A stretch of DNA of 64,000 nucleotides from the NCBI GenBank assembly GCA_944393405.1, contig CALYAC010000002.1, forward strand, positions 62,001-126,000, read 5' to 3'. Of this stretch, positions 9,297-16,774 are shown piece after piece (position 1 is the stretch's first letter; each line of letters opens with the position of its first letter). Under the pieces are notes generated by a model that was not told the origin of the DNA, ran no database searches, and saw only the letters and a list, made by a program, of their open reading frames with translations. The translations under genes and the position numbers were made by a program. Origin of the DNA: an uncultured Clostridia bacterium (GTDB taxonomy: Bacteria; Bacillota_A; Clostridia; TANB77; CAG-508).

Positions 9297-9316
9297 CAAA
9301 CAAAAGCTATATCTTT
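9287..9316 (+). terminator. Terminator of the methyltransferase gene
   Basis: Perfect 11-bp inverted repeat (9287-9297 with 9306-9316) that includes the TAG stop, followed by T-rich sequence. Confidence 0.8.
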
Positions 9317-9357
9317 TATTATTTGTTATTTGTTATATTTATCTTTTTTCTATTCTT

Positions 9358-9969
9358 TTATTTTTCTTTATCAGTCTTTTTTTCTATATAGTATATTATT
9401 GAAGTTAGTATAGCTCCTAAAGATGCAGTTATTAATTGTGTTAATCCCATTGAAGTTTGAAGCATTGTAACCATCTTTTCAGGGAATATATTAAATAGAT
9501 TTAATATATTAAATATTCCAAATATAACTAATACTTTTAATACTATTCCTACTATTCCTGCTATAAAATAATTTTTATTTTTAGATAACATTAATAATTT
9601 ATATGAATATATTAAAACAAAATTTCCTATCCAAATTGCTGGTATCATATATACCATAACAACTGATGAAGTTCCAAATACATATCCTCCAAGTATTGTT
9701 GCAATACTTGGCATTGTTACTATTCCTATTATCTTAGTCCAACCTTTTAAGTTGATTGCAGCAAGTATTAATGACATATTAACAATAGTTCCAATTATAA
9801 TCTGCGAGTTAGTAGCAATCATACTAGTTGATCCAAAAACTTTTGTTAATATTTCTCCTAAAAAAGTTGGAACTAGTAATGCTAACAAAAATAATATTAT
9901 TGTTTGTATAATATCTACACCTTTTGAGTAATCTCTTACTCTTCTATTTATAACTTTTTCGTTTTCCAT
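9358..9969 (-). CDS. Polytopic membrane protein of unknown function
   Basis: A 203-residue protein with about six hydrophobic segments and a short charged N-terminus (ENEKVINRRVRDYSKG). The overall size and layout resemble small substrate-binding integral membrane components such as ECF-type S subunits, but I see no diagnostic motif. Related proteins in Clostridia carry uninformative names. I chose the ATG at 9967-9969 because CTCCTCCTT (9976-9984, minus strand AAGGAGGAG) lies 7 nt away; an in-frame start 15 codons earlier lacks a site. No catalytic residues can be named. Confidence 0.6.
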   Translation of the reverse strand: MENEKVINRRVRDYSKGVDIIQTIILFLLALLVPTFLGEILTKVFGSTSMIATNSQIIIGTIVNMSLILAAINLKGWTKIIGIVTMPSIATILGGYVFGTSSVVMVYMIPAIWIGNFVLIYSYKLLMLSKNKNYFIAGIVGIVLKVLVIFGIFNILNLFNIFPEKMVTMLQTSMGLTQLITASLGAILTSIIYYIEKKTDKEK

Positions 9970-10041
9970 CTTCTTCTCCTCCTTAGTATTTAAATTTATT
10001 TTTATTTTCTTCATTATATCATAGATTATTAAATTATCAAT

Positions 10042-10074
10042 AAAAAAAGCGGTATCGAAGTACTTTTACATACC
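10042..10074 (-). terminator. Terminator downstream of the gene at 10.1-10.5 kb
   Basis: GGTAT (10051-10055) pairs with ATACC (10070-10074), followed on the minus strand by GC and seven T. The stem is short, but the T-run is good. Confidence 0.5.
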
Positions 10075-10093
10075 TCTCCACCGTAAAAATCTT

Positions 10094-10507
10094 TCACCTC
10101 ACTCTTAAATAATAATCGCAAGATTCAGACCGTGCTTCATAAACATCGTTTTTTACATTTACAGTTTGTTTTACACTATTCTTTGGAAAGTTTTTAAGTT
10201 TGTTCCCAAAAATGTCCTCAAAATATCCATGCTCTTTTACGTATATTTCAGTAGTAATGGTATTATATGTATTTGTTGCACCATACTGGTAATACACGCA
10301 CCTATAGAGCTTCATAATAACATTTGCTTTTTTTGGTTGTACCTCCTCTACTTTAAGTCCAAACTGTTTTAGTTTATCTTCCATCTGTCTTTTTAATTCT
10401 TCTAAAGATAATGGTCTTTTTACTTTATCATCTCCATTTACCCTTAAGAAGAAATATTCATTGGCCGACAAACTACAAATCTTCATTTTTTTAGTCCGAT
10501 TTAGCAC
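10094..10507 (-). CDS. Hypothetical protein, unknown family
   Basis: A 137-residue soluble protein with no recognised motif: a Lys-rich amphipathic helix (around residues 33-55), then a beta-rich segment with several Tyr and Asn. The frame opens with GTG at 10505-10507, preceded by a GAGAGG site; an internal ATG at 10484-10486 has no such site. It carries two in-frame CGG codons (10496-10498 and 10130-10132) without any visible shift, and has more AGG, GTG and GGG than the genes around it. It may be part of a foreign segment with the GC-rich gene next door. Confidence 0.5.
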   Translation of the reverse strand: MLNRTKKMKICSLSANEYFFLRVNGDDKVKRPLSLEELKRQMEDKLKQFGLKVEEVQPKKANVIMKLYRCVYYQYGATNTYNTITTEIYVKEHGYFEDIFGNKLKNFPKNSVKQTVNVKNDVYEARSESCDYYLRVR

Positions 10508-10612
10508 ATTTTTCCTCTCCCTTCAATTATGTCACGGATTTAAAATTATAGGAAATCCTATAAATAAATATTTTAGCACAGTATAACTGAATTTTCAATA
10601 ATTTGGTGTAAT

Positions 10613-10641
10613 TTGCTATTTTATGTTAATTGTGGTATAAT
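10613..10641 (+). promoter_or_regulatory. Strong SigA-type promoter upstream of the GC-rich gene
   Basis: TTGCTA (10613-10618), 17-nt spacer, perfect TATAAT (10636-10641). It lies in AT-rich DNA immediately before the composition changes. Confidence 0.7.
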
Positions 10642-10710
10642 ATATTTGTAATCCCCAAATGGGGTAAATACGTCGGACGTTGTCTGACACGATCAACAGG
10701 AGGTACATTT

Positions 10711-11157
10711 ATGGCACGTTTTGAGACCGAGGGCTACTGCCCTCACAACGCTTTCTCGCAGTGTGTGGCGAATGCCACCGTCCAGTCCCAGCGGGCACTG
10801 GATATCCTTGGAAGCCGCACGGCTTTTATGGTCTACGATAAGGGCTCTTGCACCTATAACGGTGTTGCCTACGTCGTTGACGCGATTTGCGGCGCCACTG
10901 GCACCATGGGCATCGAGATCGCTACGGCGATCAAGGTCTTGGACCCCGTCTGCAACTACCCTGAGAAGGGACTGAAGCTTAGCTGCTTCGACATGATCAA
11001 CCCGACCGCTATCCCTGGTATCATCCAGAAGAGCGACAACGGCTGGTGTGTCAAGGGCGAGGCTTCCCAGACCACGTTCCTTTTCGAGGACGAGAGGTTC
11101 CTGGCTGTCATCGTGGAGACTGACGAGGAGCTCCAGCTCTACTTCTGGAAGAAGTAA
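10711..11157 (+). CDS. GC-rich orphan gene, unknown 148-residue protein
   Basis: A complete 148-residue reading frame with AGGAGGT (10698-10704) 6 nt before the ATG. Codon third positions are mostly G or C, in sharp contrast to the AT-rich genes on both sides, and codons such as CTG, ATC, GGC and one CGG are used freely. The protein begins MARFETEGYCPHNAFSQ, has about seven cysteines, alternating strands and helices, ends in acidic and aromatic residues, and has no signal peptide or membrane segment. I do not recognise the family. The leader contains CCCC/GGGG and GTCGGAC/GTCTGAC hairpins. Transfer from a higher-GC donor, or a chimeric assembly, are the two explanations. Confidence 0.7.
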   Translation: MARFETEGYCPHNAFSQCVANATVQSQRALDILGSRTAFMVYDKGSCTYNGVAYVVDAICGATGTMGIEIATAIKVLDPVCNYPEKGLKLSCFDMINPTAIPGIIQKSDNGWCVKGEASQTTFLFEDERFLAVIVETDEELQLYFWKK

Positions 11158-11186
11158 TTTCTTTCCTAAAGTAGGCTGCTCGGCTC

Positions 11187-11216
11187 GAGACCCTCACGCG
11201 CAAGCTTGGGGGTCTC
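11187..11216 (+). terminator. Hairpin after the GC-rich gene
   Basis: GAGACCC (11187-11193) pairs perfectly with GGGTCTC (11210-11216). The T-tract after it is interrupted. It shares the GC-rich character of the gene, so the transferred unit probably extends to about 11217. Confidence 0.6.
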
Positions 11217-11306
11217 TTGCTATATTTTATACTTATTTATATCTTTATACTTTTTACTATATTTTCTAACTTGTTATTTTTATATTTAATTTTTTTAATA
11301 TTTCTA

Positions 11307-11335
11307 TTGCATTAATTAATATTTTGTGCTAAGAT
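11307..11335 (+). promoter_or_regulatory. Possible promoter of tRNA-Trp
   Basis: TTGCAT (11307-11312), 17-nt spacer and TAAGAT (11330-11335) lie just upstream of the tRNA. The -10 box is imperfect. Confidence 0.4.
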
Positions 11336-11351
11336 AATAAAGTAATTTCAT

Positions 11352-11427
11352 AGGGGTATAGTGTCAATGGTTAGCACGATGGTCTCCAAAACCACAAGTC
11401 TGAGTTCGAGTCTTAGTACCCCTGCCA
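11352..11427 (+). tRNA. tRNA-Trp (anticodon CCA)
   Basis: Acceptor arms AGGGGTA (11352-11358) and TACCCCT (11417-11423) pair perfectly, followed by discriminator G and an encoded CCA. The seven-base anticodon loop CTCCAAA gives anticodon CCA. The T-arm is CTGAG-TTCGAGT-CTTAG. The anticodon is the normal UGG reader, so this tRNA gives no hint of CGG being reassigned to Trp. Confidence 0.95.
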
Positions 11428-11434
11428 AACATTG

Positions 11435-11466
11435 ATACACAATTATCTAAATTGTGTATTTTTTTA
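11435..11466 (+). terminator. Terminator of tRNA-Trp
   Basis: Perfect 10-bp inverted repeat (11435-11444 with 11450-11459) followed by seven T, 7 nt after the CCA end. Confidence 0.9.
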
Positions 11467-11498
11467 ATAAAAATATTATCTAAATAAAGGAATTTTAA

Positions 11499-12011
11499 AT
11501 GAAAGAGCTAAAAGAAGAAAATATTGATATATCTAATATCAATGAAGAAAGTGATAAAAAGAATAAATTAATAAAAAGAAAAAATAAAATACATGATTTA
11601 ATGAAAAAATTATTCTCTAAAGAGGTAATTTTGTATGTCGTTTTTGGAGTTTTAACAACTTTAGTTAATATTGGATCTTTTGCTATTATGACTAGTTTCT
11701 TACATTTTGATAGTACAAATGCAAATAATATAGCTATTGTTCTTGCTGTTATATTTGCATATTTTACAAATAAAGACTTAGTTTTTCATTCTCAAGCAAA
11801 AGGATTTGGCGAAAGATTTATTGAGTTTTCTAAATTTATACTTGGCAGATTACTAACAATGTTTATTGAATCAATAGGAGGATCTTTAATGTTTAGATAT
11901 GTTCCTATTCCCGAGTTAGTAAGTAAATGCTTAATTACAGTAATTGTTATAATTTTAAACTTTTTTATAAGTAAATTTTTTGCATTTAAATCAAATAAAA
12001 ATGATGAGTAA
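11499..12011 (+). CDS. GtrA family membrane protein
   Basis: A 170-residue protein with a charged, Lys/Glu-rich N-terminus of about 43 residues and then four hydrophobic segments. The pattern VILYVVFGVLTTLVNIGSF, a NKDLVF stretch and the last helix ending in FFISKFFAFK are typical of GtrA-like proteins. These are thought to help move lipid-linked sugars across the membrane for polysaccharide or teichoic acid modification. It is followed by an M23 peptidase gene on the same strand 61 nt downstream. Specific substrate unknown. Confidence 0.85.
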   Translation: MKELKEENIDISNINEESDKKNKLIKRKNKIHDLMKKLFSKEVILYVVFGVLTTLVNIGSFAIMTSFLHFDSTNANNIAIVLAVIFAYFTNKDLVFHSQAKGFGERFIEFSKFILGRLLTMFIESIGGSLMFRYVPIPELVSKCLITVIVIILNFFISKFFAFKSNKNDE

Positions 12012-12072
12012 AATAAAAATAAATTTTCGGGGGCTATTAGATTAATCTTTAATTAAATTTAGGAGGTTTTTA

Positions 12073-12670
12073 ATGTCTAATAGTTTTTTTATGCCTATAA
12101 AATATTTGATAATCTTATTAATTATTTTAATTATTCTAGTATCTATATTTTTTATTCCCTTTTTTCCAAATTTAAGTTTTGCACAAGATAACAACACTAA
12201 TTTTGTTATTGATATAAGTTCTTCTGGATATGCATGGCCATCTCCTGGATATACAACGATTAATTCATATTTCGGATATAGAACTTCTCCTACAGCTCGG
12301 TGCTTCAAGTTATCACTCTGGATTAGATATAGGTGCTCCAGAAGGAAGTAAGTTAATTGCTGTTACCTCTGGAATAATTACATTTACTGGTTTTTTAGGC
12401 GGTGGTGGTTATACTATTACACTATCAAAGGATAATATGAAATTTACATATTGCCATGTATCTCCAAATTACATAGTAAAAAAAGGAGACCCTGTAATTC
12501 AGGGTCAAGTTATCGGTTATGTAGGTCCTAAGAATGTATATGGTGTTAAAGGTAATCAATATTATGATGAAAATGGTAATCCAACTAATGGAGCTACTAC
12601 TGGCCCACATCTTCACTTTGGTGTACGCGTTGATAATAATTATATTAATCCTTTAACTTTATTTGATTAA
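12073..12670 (+). CDS. M23 (LytM-type) peptidase with one +1 shift at CGGT
   Basis: With one +1 shift this encodes a 198-residue membrane-anchored murein hydrolase. An uncleaved signal or anchor helix covers residues 8-33. The zinc-binding motifs are YHSGLDIGAP (H-x3-D) and PHLHFGV (H-x-H). The frame breaks at the in-frame CGG 12298-12300 (codon 76). Skipping C yields Thr-Ala-Gly-Ala-Ser-Ser-Tyr-His-Ser-Gly, the normal sequence before the first zinc ligand, and the frame then runs to 12670. AGGAGG precedes the ATG. Without the shift, all zinc ligands are lost and a 92-residue stub ends at 12351. Confidence 0.8.
12298..12301 (+). other. CGGT +1 shift site (M23 peptidase, Gly76)
   Basis: In-frame CGG after GCT; reading GGT as Gly after skipping C joins the signal-anchor half to the catalytic half. 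Confidence 0.8.
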
Positions 12671-12676
12671 CTAAAA

Positions 12677-12700
12677 AAGAGACATTTTTGCATGTCTCTT
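12677..12700 (-). terminator. Terminator between convergent genes
   Basis: Perfect 8-bp inverted repeat (12677-12684 with 12693-12700). A run of six T follows on the minus strand, so it serves the zinc-ribbon gene and may also stop plus-strand transcripts from the M23 gene. Confidence 0.75.
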
Positions 12701-13217
12701 ACATATCTTCATCTTCTTCATTATTATTTTTTATGTCTTTTTTATTATATTTTTCTTCATCCTCAGCTACCGCTCCATGACAATGTGAGCAGTTACCATC
12801 ACATGAACTTTCTTCATCACTATTCCAGTCTAACTCTATTATATTATTACATTGAGGACATTTTATTTCATTTTTTTCTTCATCTGTTATATCAGTGGTA
12901 AATTCATAATTACAATAAGGACAAACTATTTCAAATTCAAAATTATCATCCTCATCATCTTCTTCATCATAAATATCTTCTTCGATAGTATCAACTATTG
13001 ATTGTACATTATTTATCTTTCTATTGATTTCTTCTTGTTTATTTTCTATTTCTTTTATTCTTTCGTCAGTTAAAAATGTTAATCTATCTACTATATCCAT
13101 GAAAACTACTGTTAATTCCATAAATTTTTCTTTAGCAATTGCTAAATCATCTCTATCTTTCATACTAGCTTCTAACTCTTCTAATATTTTATTATATTTA
13201 CCCTTTATATCAGACAT
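12699..13217 (-). CDS. CD1247-type protein: coiled coil plus zinc ribbon
   Basis: A 172-residue protein. Residues 1-80 form a charged helical or coiled-coil N-terminus (MSDIKGKYNKILEELEASM) like the CD1247 N-terminal family. An acidic linker follows, then a zinc ribbon with two CxxC pairs (CPYCNYEF and CPQCN) near residues 99-122. A Cys/His cluster and an acidic tail end the protein. It directly follows efp, an arrangement typical of Clostridia, which suggests a translation-linked role, but no function is established that I know of. Confidence 0.7.
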   Translation of the reverse strand: MSDIKGKYNKILEELEASMKDRDDLAIAKEKFMELTVVFMDIVDRLTFLTDERIKEIENKQEEINRKINNVQSIVDTIEEDIYDEEDDEDDNFEFEIVCPYCNYEFTTDITDEEKNEIKCPQCNNIIELDWNSDEESSCDGNCSHCHGAVAEDEEKYNKKDIKNNNEEDEDM

Positions 13218-13235
13218 AAATAATTAATTTCCTCC

Positions 13236-13802
13236 TTATACTCTTTCCATATATTCACCAGTTCTAGTATCTATTCTAACAACATCTCCAATATTAATAA
13301 ATAATGGTACTGTAAGTGTATAACCATTTTCAAGTGTTGCAGGTTTTCCTGAAGTTGTTGTTGTGTTTCCAGCAAATCCTGGTTCTGTATATGTAACTTC
13401 TAATTCAACAAACATTGGTGGCTCAACTGAGAAAACATTTCCTTTAAAAGATAAGATTTTTACATTCATATTTTCTTTTAAGTATTTTAAACCATCACCT
13501 ATTTGTTCTTCATTTAAAGGCATTTGCTCATATGTTTCATTATCCATAAAATAATATAATCCACCATCATTATATAAATATTGCATATCTCTTTTCTCTA
13601 TCTCTGCACCTGGGAATTTTTCTGATGGATTGAATGTTTTTTCTAATACTGCACCTGTAATAACGTTTTTTAGTTTAGTTCTTACAAAAGCTGCTCCTTT
13701 TCCAGGTTTAACGTGTTGGAATTCAACTACTTTAAATACATTTCCATCCATTTCAAATGTTGTTCCGTTTCTAAAATCTCCTGCCATATATACTTCTGCC
13801 AT
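13236..13802 (-). CDS. efp: Translation elongation factor P
   Basis: A 188-residue EF-P, which relieves ribosome stalling at polyproline stretches. The N-terminal KOW-like domain has the loop [15 protein letters not shown], whose Lys is the usual modification position; two OB-like domains follow, ending in [18 protein letters not shown] chose the ATG at 13800-13802 (GGAGA upstream), giving standard EF-P length; six more in-frame codons upstream are unlikely to be translated. It is followed by the CD1247-type gene and preceded by an M24 peptidase, a common Firmicute arrangement. Confidence 0.97.
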   Translation of the reverse strand: MAEVYMAGDFRNGTTFEMDGNVFKVVEFQHVKPGKGAAFVRTKLKNVITGAVLEKTFNPSEKFPGAEIEKRDMQYLYNDGGLYYFMDNETYEQMPLNEEQIGDGLKYLKENMNVKILSFKGNVFSVEPPMFVELEVTYTEPGFAGNTTTTSGKPATLENGYTLTVPLFINIGDVVRIDTRTGEYMERV

Positions 13803-13886
13803 ATATATTTCTCCTTTCAAATTAACATAAATTTAAATCCTAATTATTTTACCATATGTTTTTACTTAAATCAAGTATAATCATCT

Positions 13887-14954
13887 TTATTTATCAACTA
13901 TAATATAATTTTTATCCGATTTTGTTAAATTTATACATCCAGATTTTGTAATTAAAACTGTATCTTCTATTCTAACTCCAAAATTTCCTGGTATATATAT
14001 TCCTGGTTCGTTTGTAACAACCATGTTTGCCTTTAATGAATTATCATTTTTACCATTTATAAATGGCATTTCATGAATATCTAATCCAACTCCATGTCCT
14101 AGACTATGAATTAAATTATATCCATTTAGTTTAAAATCGTTTTCTACCATCTTGCTTACTAATCTTATACTTGCTCCATCTTTATATTCTTTTAATGTTT
14201 GAAGTTCATTTTTTAAAACTAAATCATATATTTTTTGAATTTGTACTGGTACATATCCTGCAAAAATTGTCCTAGTCATATCAGAACAATATCCTTGGTA
14301 TTTACATCCCATATCAATAGTAATTGCATCTCCTGCTTCAATTTTTTTATCCGTAGGAACTGCATGTGGTTTTGATGAATTTTTTCCAGATGCAACTATT
14401 GTGTCAAATGCTAATCCATCAGCACCATTATCTTTAAAGAATTTTTCTATTTCAAATGCTATATCCTTTTCTGTCATTCCAATTTTTATATAGTCACATA
14501 GATGTAAAAAACATTGATCTGTTATATAGCATGCTTTTTCAATACGTGATATTTCTTCATCGTCTTTTATCATTCTTTGTTTTTCAATTAAGTTTTCAGT
14601 TTCTTCAAAGTTATTTATTTTATATCTTTCTATATATTTTTTATATGTAGCATAAGTTATATAATTTTCTTCGAACCCAACATTTTCACAAAACATAAAG
14701 AAGTTTTCATAGTCGTCTCTTGAGATATTTGCAATATCATTAACTATTATACCATCATCAATTGTTAATGTTGATTTAACTTCCTCCAAATATCTTCCAT
14801 CAGTTATAAAGAAGTTTTCTTTTCTTGCAATAAGTAATATTCCTTCTGCTTGTATTCCTGTAAGATACCTTATATTAACAGGATTCGAAATAATCATTCC
14901 TTGCATATTTTCCATATTAATTTTATCTCTTAACCATTTAATTTTTGGATTCAT
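13887..14954 (-). CDS. M24 family Xaa-Pro aminopeptidase/dipeptidase
   Basis: A 355-residue protein with a creatinase-like N-terminal domain (residues 1-125) and a pita-bread catalytic domain. Metal ligands are visible: Asp in TIDMGCKYQGYCSDMTRT, His in HSLGHGVGLDIHE, Glu in TNEPGIY and Glu in GVRIEDTVLI. It probably removes N-terminal residues from Xaa-Pro peptides in the cytoplasm. Its location just upstream of efp matches other Firmicutes (YqhT-like). The exact peptide preference cannot be read from sequence. Confidence 0.92.
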   Translation of the reverse strand: MNPKIKWLRDKINMENMQGMIISNPVNIRYLTGIQAEGILLIARKENFFITDGRYLEEVKSTLTIDDGIIVNDIANISRDDYENFFMFCENVGFEENYITYATYKKYIERYKINNFEETENLIEKQRMIKDDEEISRIEKACYITDQCFLHLCDYIKIGMTEKDIAFEIEKFFKDNGADGLAFDTIVASGKNSSKPHAVPTDKKIEAGDAITIDMGCKYQGYCSDMTRTIFAGYVPVQIQKIYDLVLKNELQTLKEYKDGASIRLVSKMVENDFKLNGYNLIHSLGHGVGLDIHEMPFINGKNDNSLKANMVVTNEPGIYIPGNFGVRIEDTVLITKSGCINLTKSDKNYIIVDK

Positions 14955-15001
14955 AATAAGCCCCCTTATATTACTACATATATTATTTATCCTAAATTAT
15001 T

Positions 15002-15742
15002 TTAATATGTTCCTAATGAAAATATTTCTAACAATACCATTAATATGTCTGAAGTTGATATATATATTGGAAGTAAACTTGCAACTACTATAAAAGGTCC
15101 AAATGGTATATATTCATTAGATTTCTTTTTTCTACTAATTAAAATTACTATACTAACAATTGCTGCGAATAAGAATGACATAACTGATACAAGAATTATA
15201 TTCATCCATCCGAAGAAAAGACCTAATGCTGCCATTAATTTAACATCACCAAATCCCATTGCTTCTTTTCCAGCAATAACTCCTCCTATTAATGTTATTA
15301 ATAAAAAGATTCCTCCTCCTACTATCATACCTAACATATTATCTATAAATATATTAATACCTAGGTTTGTATTTTGTAATGTTTCTATAAATGTAAATAC
15401 AAGACCTGTTTCAAATACTGTAAGAGTTAATCTATTGGGTATTATTTGTGATTTAAAATCAATTATAAATGCACTCAAAATCATTGGTATTAAAAATACA
15501 TATTTTAATGTTTCTATTGTTAAACCTTTTAAATATAATAAAGCTATATATGAAATAGCTACAATAACCATTAAAAGATATTTTGGTCTAGTATTCTTTA
15601 AATATTCTTTAAAAAATTCTTTAGAGAATATCTTTTTATGATCATTCATTCTTAAATTACACCAATCTATAAATTGTCCAACTATTAAACCTAATATTCC
15701 TATTAAAACATATGTTAATATATGTAATTCATTTATATACAT
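15002..15742 (-). CDS. Type 4 prepilin peptidase (A24 aspartic protease)
   Basis: A 246-residue polytopic membrane protease. The two catalytic aspartates are visible: DFKSQIIPNRLT (around residue 96) and the GxGD motif GFGDVKLMAALG (around residue 163). The N-terminal CxxC zinc domain of full-length PilD is absent, as in short TadV/ComC-like forms. It is encoded far from the pilus locus at 38.4-52.6 kb and is the only prepilin peptidase in this window, so it probably processes the MENA pilins. This pairing is inference. Confidence 0.88.
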   Translation of the reverse strand: MYINELHILTYVLIGILGLIVGQFIDWCNLRMNDHKKIFSKEFFKEYLKNTRPKYLLMVIVAISYIALLYLKGLTIETLKYVFLIPMILSAFIIDFKSQIIPNRLTLTVFETGLVFTFIETLQNTNLGINIFIDNMLGMIVGGGIFLLITLIGGVIAGKEAMGFGDVKLMAALGLFFGWMNIILVSVMSFLFAAIVSIVILISRKKKSNEYIPFGPFIVVASLLPIYISTSDILMVLLEIFSLGTY

Positions 15743-15779
15743 TTTTCTCCTCCGCTTTATGTGTCTTAAACTATTTAAT

Positions 15780-16286
15780 TTACTTTAAGCTTCTTCTCAT
15801 TTTATTTTTTTTATATTTATTTATTATAAGTCTTTCTATTGGTCTTTTTAACCTTGTTATTAAATAATCTTTTTCTTCTATTGGTTTTACTAATATAGAA
15901 AACATATTACATCTATTTGCACCAATAATATCTGTAAAAATTTGGTCTCCTACTACTGCAATATTCTCATTGTCTAATTTAAGAATATCCTTTGCACGTA
16001 AAAATCCAGATTTTAATGGTTTTTTTCCAAAGAAAATATATGGAACATTTAATATTTTAGCAACTGCACCTACTTTATCAATCTTGTTACTATTTGATAA
16101 AATACAAATTTTAATTCCATTTTCTTTAATATTTTTAGCCCACTCAGAAATTCCCTCTGGCATTTTTCTATCTAAGTTTATTAATGTGTTATCTACATCT
16201 AAAATTAAACCTTTTATATTATATTTATTTAATAAATCTATACTTATGTCTTTTACACTATTAAAATATTCTTTTGGATATAACAC
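15780..16286 (-). CDS. yqeG: YqeG family HAD-IIIA phosphatase
   Basis: A 168-residue HAD-superfamily phosphatase. Motif I is LDVDNTLI, motif II is ILSNS, and motif III is around VVGDQIFTDIIGAN. I chose a GTG start at 16284-16286 because GGAGG lies 5 nt upstream (16292-16296) and this gives the usual YqeG length; an ATG-started extension of 27 codons has no good site. YqeG relatives include phosphatidylglycerophosphate phosphatase (Gep4). Here a phosphatase role is likely, substrate unproven. Confidence 0.85.
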   Translation of the reverse strand: MLYPKEYFNSVKDISIDLLNKYNIKGLILDVDNTLINLDRKMPEGISEWAKNIKENGIKICILSNSNKIDKVGAVAKILNVPYIFFGKKPLKSGFLRAKDILKLDNENIAVVGDQIFTDIIGANRCNMFSILVKPIEEKDYLITRLKRPIERLIINKYKKNKMRRSLK

Positions 16287-16390
16287 GTTTTCCTCCATTT
16301 CTACAACCATAATATTATCAATATGTACCGTGTTTGTCAAGAGTTTAATAGTTTTATATCTATACAATATTTATTCAATAATTAATAAAA

Positions 16391-16424
16391 AACTAGAAAG
16401 AATAACTAATTTTTCTTTCTAGTT
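16391..16424 (-). terminator. Terminator of the Cys-rich microprotein gene
   Basis: Perfect 10-bp stem (16391-16400 with 16415-16424) with A-rich and T-rich flanks, so it can work in both directions; on the minus strand it lies 50 nt after the microprotein stop. Confidence 0.8.
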
Positions 16425-16472
16425 TTTTTATTTTAATTATTCTTTATTTCTTATTTAATTATTATTTATATG

Positions 16473-16622
16473 TTATCTATTACATCCACAATTACAAAAT
16501 AGTATCAAAAATATTAATATGAAAAATAGCATGCTATTATCACATCCACATCCTCCAAAAATGTTACCTAAAAATCCACCATTATTGCATCCACATCCAC
16601 AATTTCTTACTTCCTCTTGCAT
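16473..16622 (-). CDS. Cys-rich single-helix microprotein (49 residues)
   Basis: A short frame with AAGGAG 6-7 nt before its ATG at 16620-16622. The product has three NCGCG-like clusters (CGCGCNNGG, GGCGCD, NCGCNR), nine cysteines in all, and a central hydrophobic stretch (residues 31-43). It has its own terminator. Small Gly/Cys-rich membrane peptides like this (YjcZ-like or high-cysteine families) occur in clostridial spore formers, often linked to sporulation, but I cannot assign a function. It sits between yqeG and the divergent U32 gene. Confidence 0.65.
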   Translation of the reverse strand: MQEEVRNCGCGCNNGGFLGNIFGGCGCDNSMLFFILIFLILFCNCGCNR

Positions 16623-16700
16623 ATATATTCTCCTTTCTTTATTATTTTTATATATTATTCTCTTTATACTCTTTTTGTTCCTATTTATTAATGTTTAAGT

Positions 16701-16729
16701 TTGATTTTTTTTATTCTATATAATATAAT
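16701..16729 (+). promoter_or_regulatory. Promoter of the U32 gene
   Basis: TTGATT (16701-16706), 17-nt spacer, perfect TATAAT (16724-16729), about 45 nt before the start codon. Confidence 0.6.
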
Positions 16730-16774
16730 TGTTTTTAGAGTTACATTAATATAAATGTTTTAAGGAGTTTTACT

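Noticed and set aside
10721..10975. Alternative +1 frame within the GC-rich gene
   Set aside because: Long overlapping frames are expected in GC-rich DNA. The 10711-11157 frame has the ribosome site, codon bias and a coherent protein.
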